From NCBI GenBank assembly GCA_934435205.1, contig CAKSAK010000001.1:310001-374000 (forward strand): 64,000 nt of DNA, written 5' to 3'. Below, piece by piece: positions 62,330-64,000 of the stretch (positions are counted from its first letter, which is position 1; every line of letters starts with the position of its first letter). The stretch is from an uncultured Ruminococcus sp. (GTDB lineage: Bacteria; Bacillota; Clostridia; Oscillospirales; Ruminococcaceae). Both the position numbers and the translations under genes were made by a program. The notes under the pieces were generated by a model that saw only the letters and a list, made by a program, of their open reading frames with translations, made no database searches and was not told where the DNA came from.

Positions 62330-62949
62330 TCCGTCACCTCGTTTCTTTCAGAGGAATCGGGCGAGATAATGACAATATGTCCGCTTTCCGACCCGCTGTC
62401 CTCGAAGGTTTTCATATTAAAAGTATGTATGAAAGTCATTATAGAGATTACAGCAAACACCGCTGCAAAAGCTCCGAAAAAAATTCTCATGCTTATCCCG
62501 TAAACAAATTCGCCGCGGCATTCATTTTCAATTTCGGCGATACCGTCTGCATAATCCGAAAGGTAAAAATCGTCGGGATCATTCTCACCATAACATATAT
62601 TTACATAGCCGTCGTTAAGAATGTTTTCGATAAATTTGCGGTAAACTATGCCGCTTTGATCTGTATATTCGATTTCAAGCTGGTTTACATAGGAAGTATA
62701 CGCTCCCCTGCTTTCGGAAAAATCCTCATATTCGGATCTGCTTTCCCCTACTACCTTAGCAAACGTTTTAACATATTTACTGCAATCATCGGAACTTTCT
62801 GAATTTCCGTAACGCTTACAGCCGATCTTTACAAATCCAACTGCCGCCAGTGCCGACGCAACAGCCAATATACAGGCAAAAACAAATGCCGCAGTAATAC
62901 TGCTTTGTGAATAGTATACTGTCAAAACCAAAGGTTCACGGTAAATCAT
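62326..62949 (-). CDS. DUF3592-like membrane protein, paralogue
   Basis: About 207 residues with the same plan as the following gene: a hydrophobic N terminus (about 15-40), a middle part with LEIEYTDQSGIVYRKFIEN and YVNICYGENDPDDFYLSDY, and a hydrophobic C-terminal segment. The ATG at 62949 follows a GGGGG run; an ATG four codons earlier is possible. The pair probably arose by duplication. Function unknown. Confidence 0.7.
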   Translation of the reverse strand: MIYREPLVLTVYYSQSSITAAFVFACILAVASALAAVGFVKIGCKRYGNSESSDDCSKYVKTFAKVVGESRSEYEDFSESRGAYTSYVNQLEIEYTDQSGIVYRKFIENILNDGYVNICYGENDPDDFYLSDYADGIAEIENECRGEFVYGISMRIFFGAFAAVFAVISIMTFIHTFNMKTFEDSGSESGHIVIISPDSSERNEVTE

Positions 62950-62965
62950 TGATACCCCCATAATT

Positions 62966-62998
62966 AAAAAGGGGCAGGCAAATGACTGCCTGCCCCAG
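62966..62998 (-). terminator. Terminator after pgk
   Basis: Minus strand GGGGCAGGCA, GTCATT, TGCCTGCCCC and T run. Perfect 10-base stem. Confidence 0.9.
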
Positions 62999-63023
62999 CT
63001 TTTAAGTCGAGCAAATATATAAA

Positions 63024-64000
63024 TTACTTGTCGGCAATAACGTCGATACCCGGAAGAACCTTGCCCTCGAGATATTCAAGAGAAGCTCCGCCGCCTGTTG
63101 AGATGTGGCTCATCTTGTCGGCAAAACCAAGCTGAATTACAGCCGCCGCAGAATCGCCGCCGCCGATGATAGTTGTAGCGTCTGTTTCAGCAAGTGCCTT
63201 TGCAACTGCGATAGTACCCTTTGCAAGTGTTGGGTTCTCGAACACGCCCATAGGACCGTTCCAAACAACTGTCTTTGCAGACTTAACAGCCTCGCCGAAG
63301 AGAGCCTGTGTCTTTGTGCCGATATCAAGGCCTTCCTTGTCAGCTGGGATCTTATCAGAATCAACAACTTCTACATCGATAGGAGCGTCGATAGGATCAG
63401 GGAAACCTGCTGCAACTGTTGTGTCGATAGGGAGAAGAAGCTTCTTGCCGAGCTTTTCAGCCTTTGCCATCATTTCCTTACAGTAGTCGATCTTTGTATC
63501 GTCAACGAGGGAAAGACCAACTTCCTTGCCCTGTGCCTTAAGGAATGTATATGCCATACCGCCGCCGATGATAAGTGTATCGCACTTCTCGAGGAGGTTT
63601 GAGATAACGTTGAGCTTATCTGCTACCTTTGCGCCGCCGAGGATAGCAACGAATGGTCTAACAGGTGTTTCAACTGCATTTCCGAGATAGTTGATCTCTT
63701 TCTGCATGAGGTAACCAACTGCTGTTTCCTTAACGAACTTTGTAACGCCTGCTGTAGAAGCATGAGCTCTGTGAGCTGAACCGAAAGCGTCCATTACGAA
63801 TACTTCATCGTCAACGAGGTCTGCCAGTTCCTTAGCGAAAGCTTCGCCGTTCTTTGTTTCCTCAGCACCTCTGAATCTTGTGTTCTCAAGAACAACGATA
63901 TCGCCGTCAGCCATTTCTGCAACAGCCTTCTTAGCGTTGTCGCCAACTACTGTATCGTCAGCAGCGAATGTAACCTTTGTTTCAGGAAGAAGCTCTGCAA
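63024..64000 (-). CDS. pgk: Phosphoglycerate kinase, N terminus cut by window edge
   Basis: The 3' part (about 325 residues) of a gene that begins beyond the right edge. It transfers phosphate from 1,3-bisphosphoglycerate to ADP. Visible motifs: DGDIVVLENTRFRGAEE, FGSAHRAHASTAG, the ATP-site AILGGAKVADKLNVI, VVWNGPMGVFENP, and the C-terminal TIIGGGDSAAAV and HISTGGGASLEYLEG. The frame stays open to the window edge. The N-terminal substrate-binding start is not visible. Confidence 0.97.
   Translation of the reverse strand, partial: AELLPETKVTFAADDTVVGDNAKKAVAEMADGDIVVLENTRFRGAEETKNGEAFAKELADLVDDEVFVMDAFGSAHRAHASTAGVTKFVKETAVGYLMQKEINYLGNAVETPVRPFVAILGGAKVADKLNVISNLLEKCDTLIIGGGMAYTFLKAQGKEVGLSLVDDTKIDYCKEMMAKAEKLGKKLLLPIDTTVAAGFPDPIDAPIDVEVVDSDKIPADKEGLDIGTKTQALFGEAVKSAKTVVWNGPMGVFENPTLAKGTIAVAKALAETDATTIIGGGDSAAAVIQLGFADKMSHISTGGGASLEYLEGKVLPGIDVIADK

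Overview
The window is a chromosomal segment of a low-to-mid GC, anaerobic, spore-forming Firmicute, most likely a Ruminococcus-like member of the Oscillospiraceae (inference). The reasons are spoVAD-spoVAE, LL-diaminopimelate aminotransferase, a pyruvate formate-lyase system, a T-box in front of tyrS, two thi-box leaders, the Clostridia-type families DUF975, DUF2798, DUF5685 and CmpB, and consistently strong AGGAGG-type ribosome binding sites. No rRNA operon, prophage, CRISPR array or transposase gene was seen. Most of the window is housekeeping.

Layout. 1-2.4 kb: pyrH-frr-uppS-cdsA (UMP kinase, ribosome recycling, undecaprenyl and CDP-DAG synthesis). 2.5-6.1 kb: der-plsY-gpsA-yjbQ. 6.2-6.9 kb: yceD-rpmF. 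7.0-12.2 kb: a small P-loop protein, pgi, a carboxypeptidase-fold protein that has lost its catalytic motifs, and a phosphosugar mutase. 12.2-15.1 kb: mrp and an orphan mazF-like toxin gene bracketed by long inverted copies of a non-coding element. 15.1-19.6 kb: two membrane proteins, spoVAD-spoVAE and an AraC regulator. 20.3-27.4 kb: carA, an S23-like four-helix-bundle gene inside small inverted repeats, a carB-dapF fusion, and dapL. 27.5-34.1 kb: DUF2798, pflA, a split pfl (core and glycyl-radical domain on separate chains) and pyk. 34.3-39.9 kb: thiamine genes in two units (thiW-thiM-GNAT-thiE and thiD-thiC), each with a thi-box leader. 40-46.5 kb: an NlpC/P60 protein, an LRR_5 protein, tRNA-His, tRNA-Arg and tRNA-Gly, and a four-gene cluster TVP38 / membrane / DnaJ / DUF5685. 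46.7-52.3 kb: a heterodimeric ABC exporter and T-box-controlled tyrS. 52.5-56 kb: a VTC - DUF4956 - Cthe_2159-like lipoprotein cluster. 56.2-64 kb: glycolysis (gap, gpmI, tpiA, pgk) with a histidine-kinase-like protein lacking its phospho-acceptor, TfoX-N and a pair of DUF3592-like proteins.

The non-coding DNA is the unusual part. About 30 short palindromes that end in CCCCTACA lie only between genes. A longer composite element of about 200-500 bp occurs four times, each time directly after a stop codon and in the sense orientation (mrp, mazF-like, araC, pyk). It carries a strong terminator hairpin plus an upstream 11-mer that could form a competing pairing. There is also a 181-bp MITE-like palindrome, and a second repeat family next to pflA and thiC. 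The best candidates for new biology are this 3'-end element, the S23-like gene inserted between carA and carB, the split pyruvate formate-lyase, the CarB-DapF fusion, and two apparent pseudo-enzymes (carboxypeptidase-like and histidine-kinase-like).
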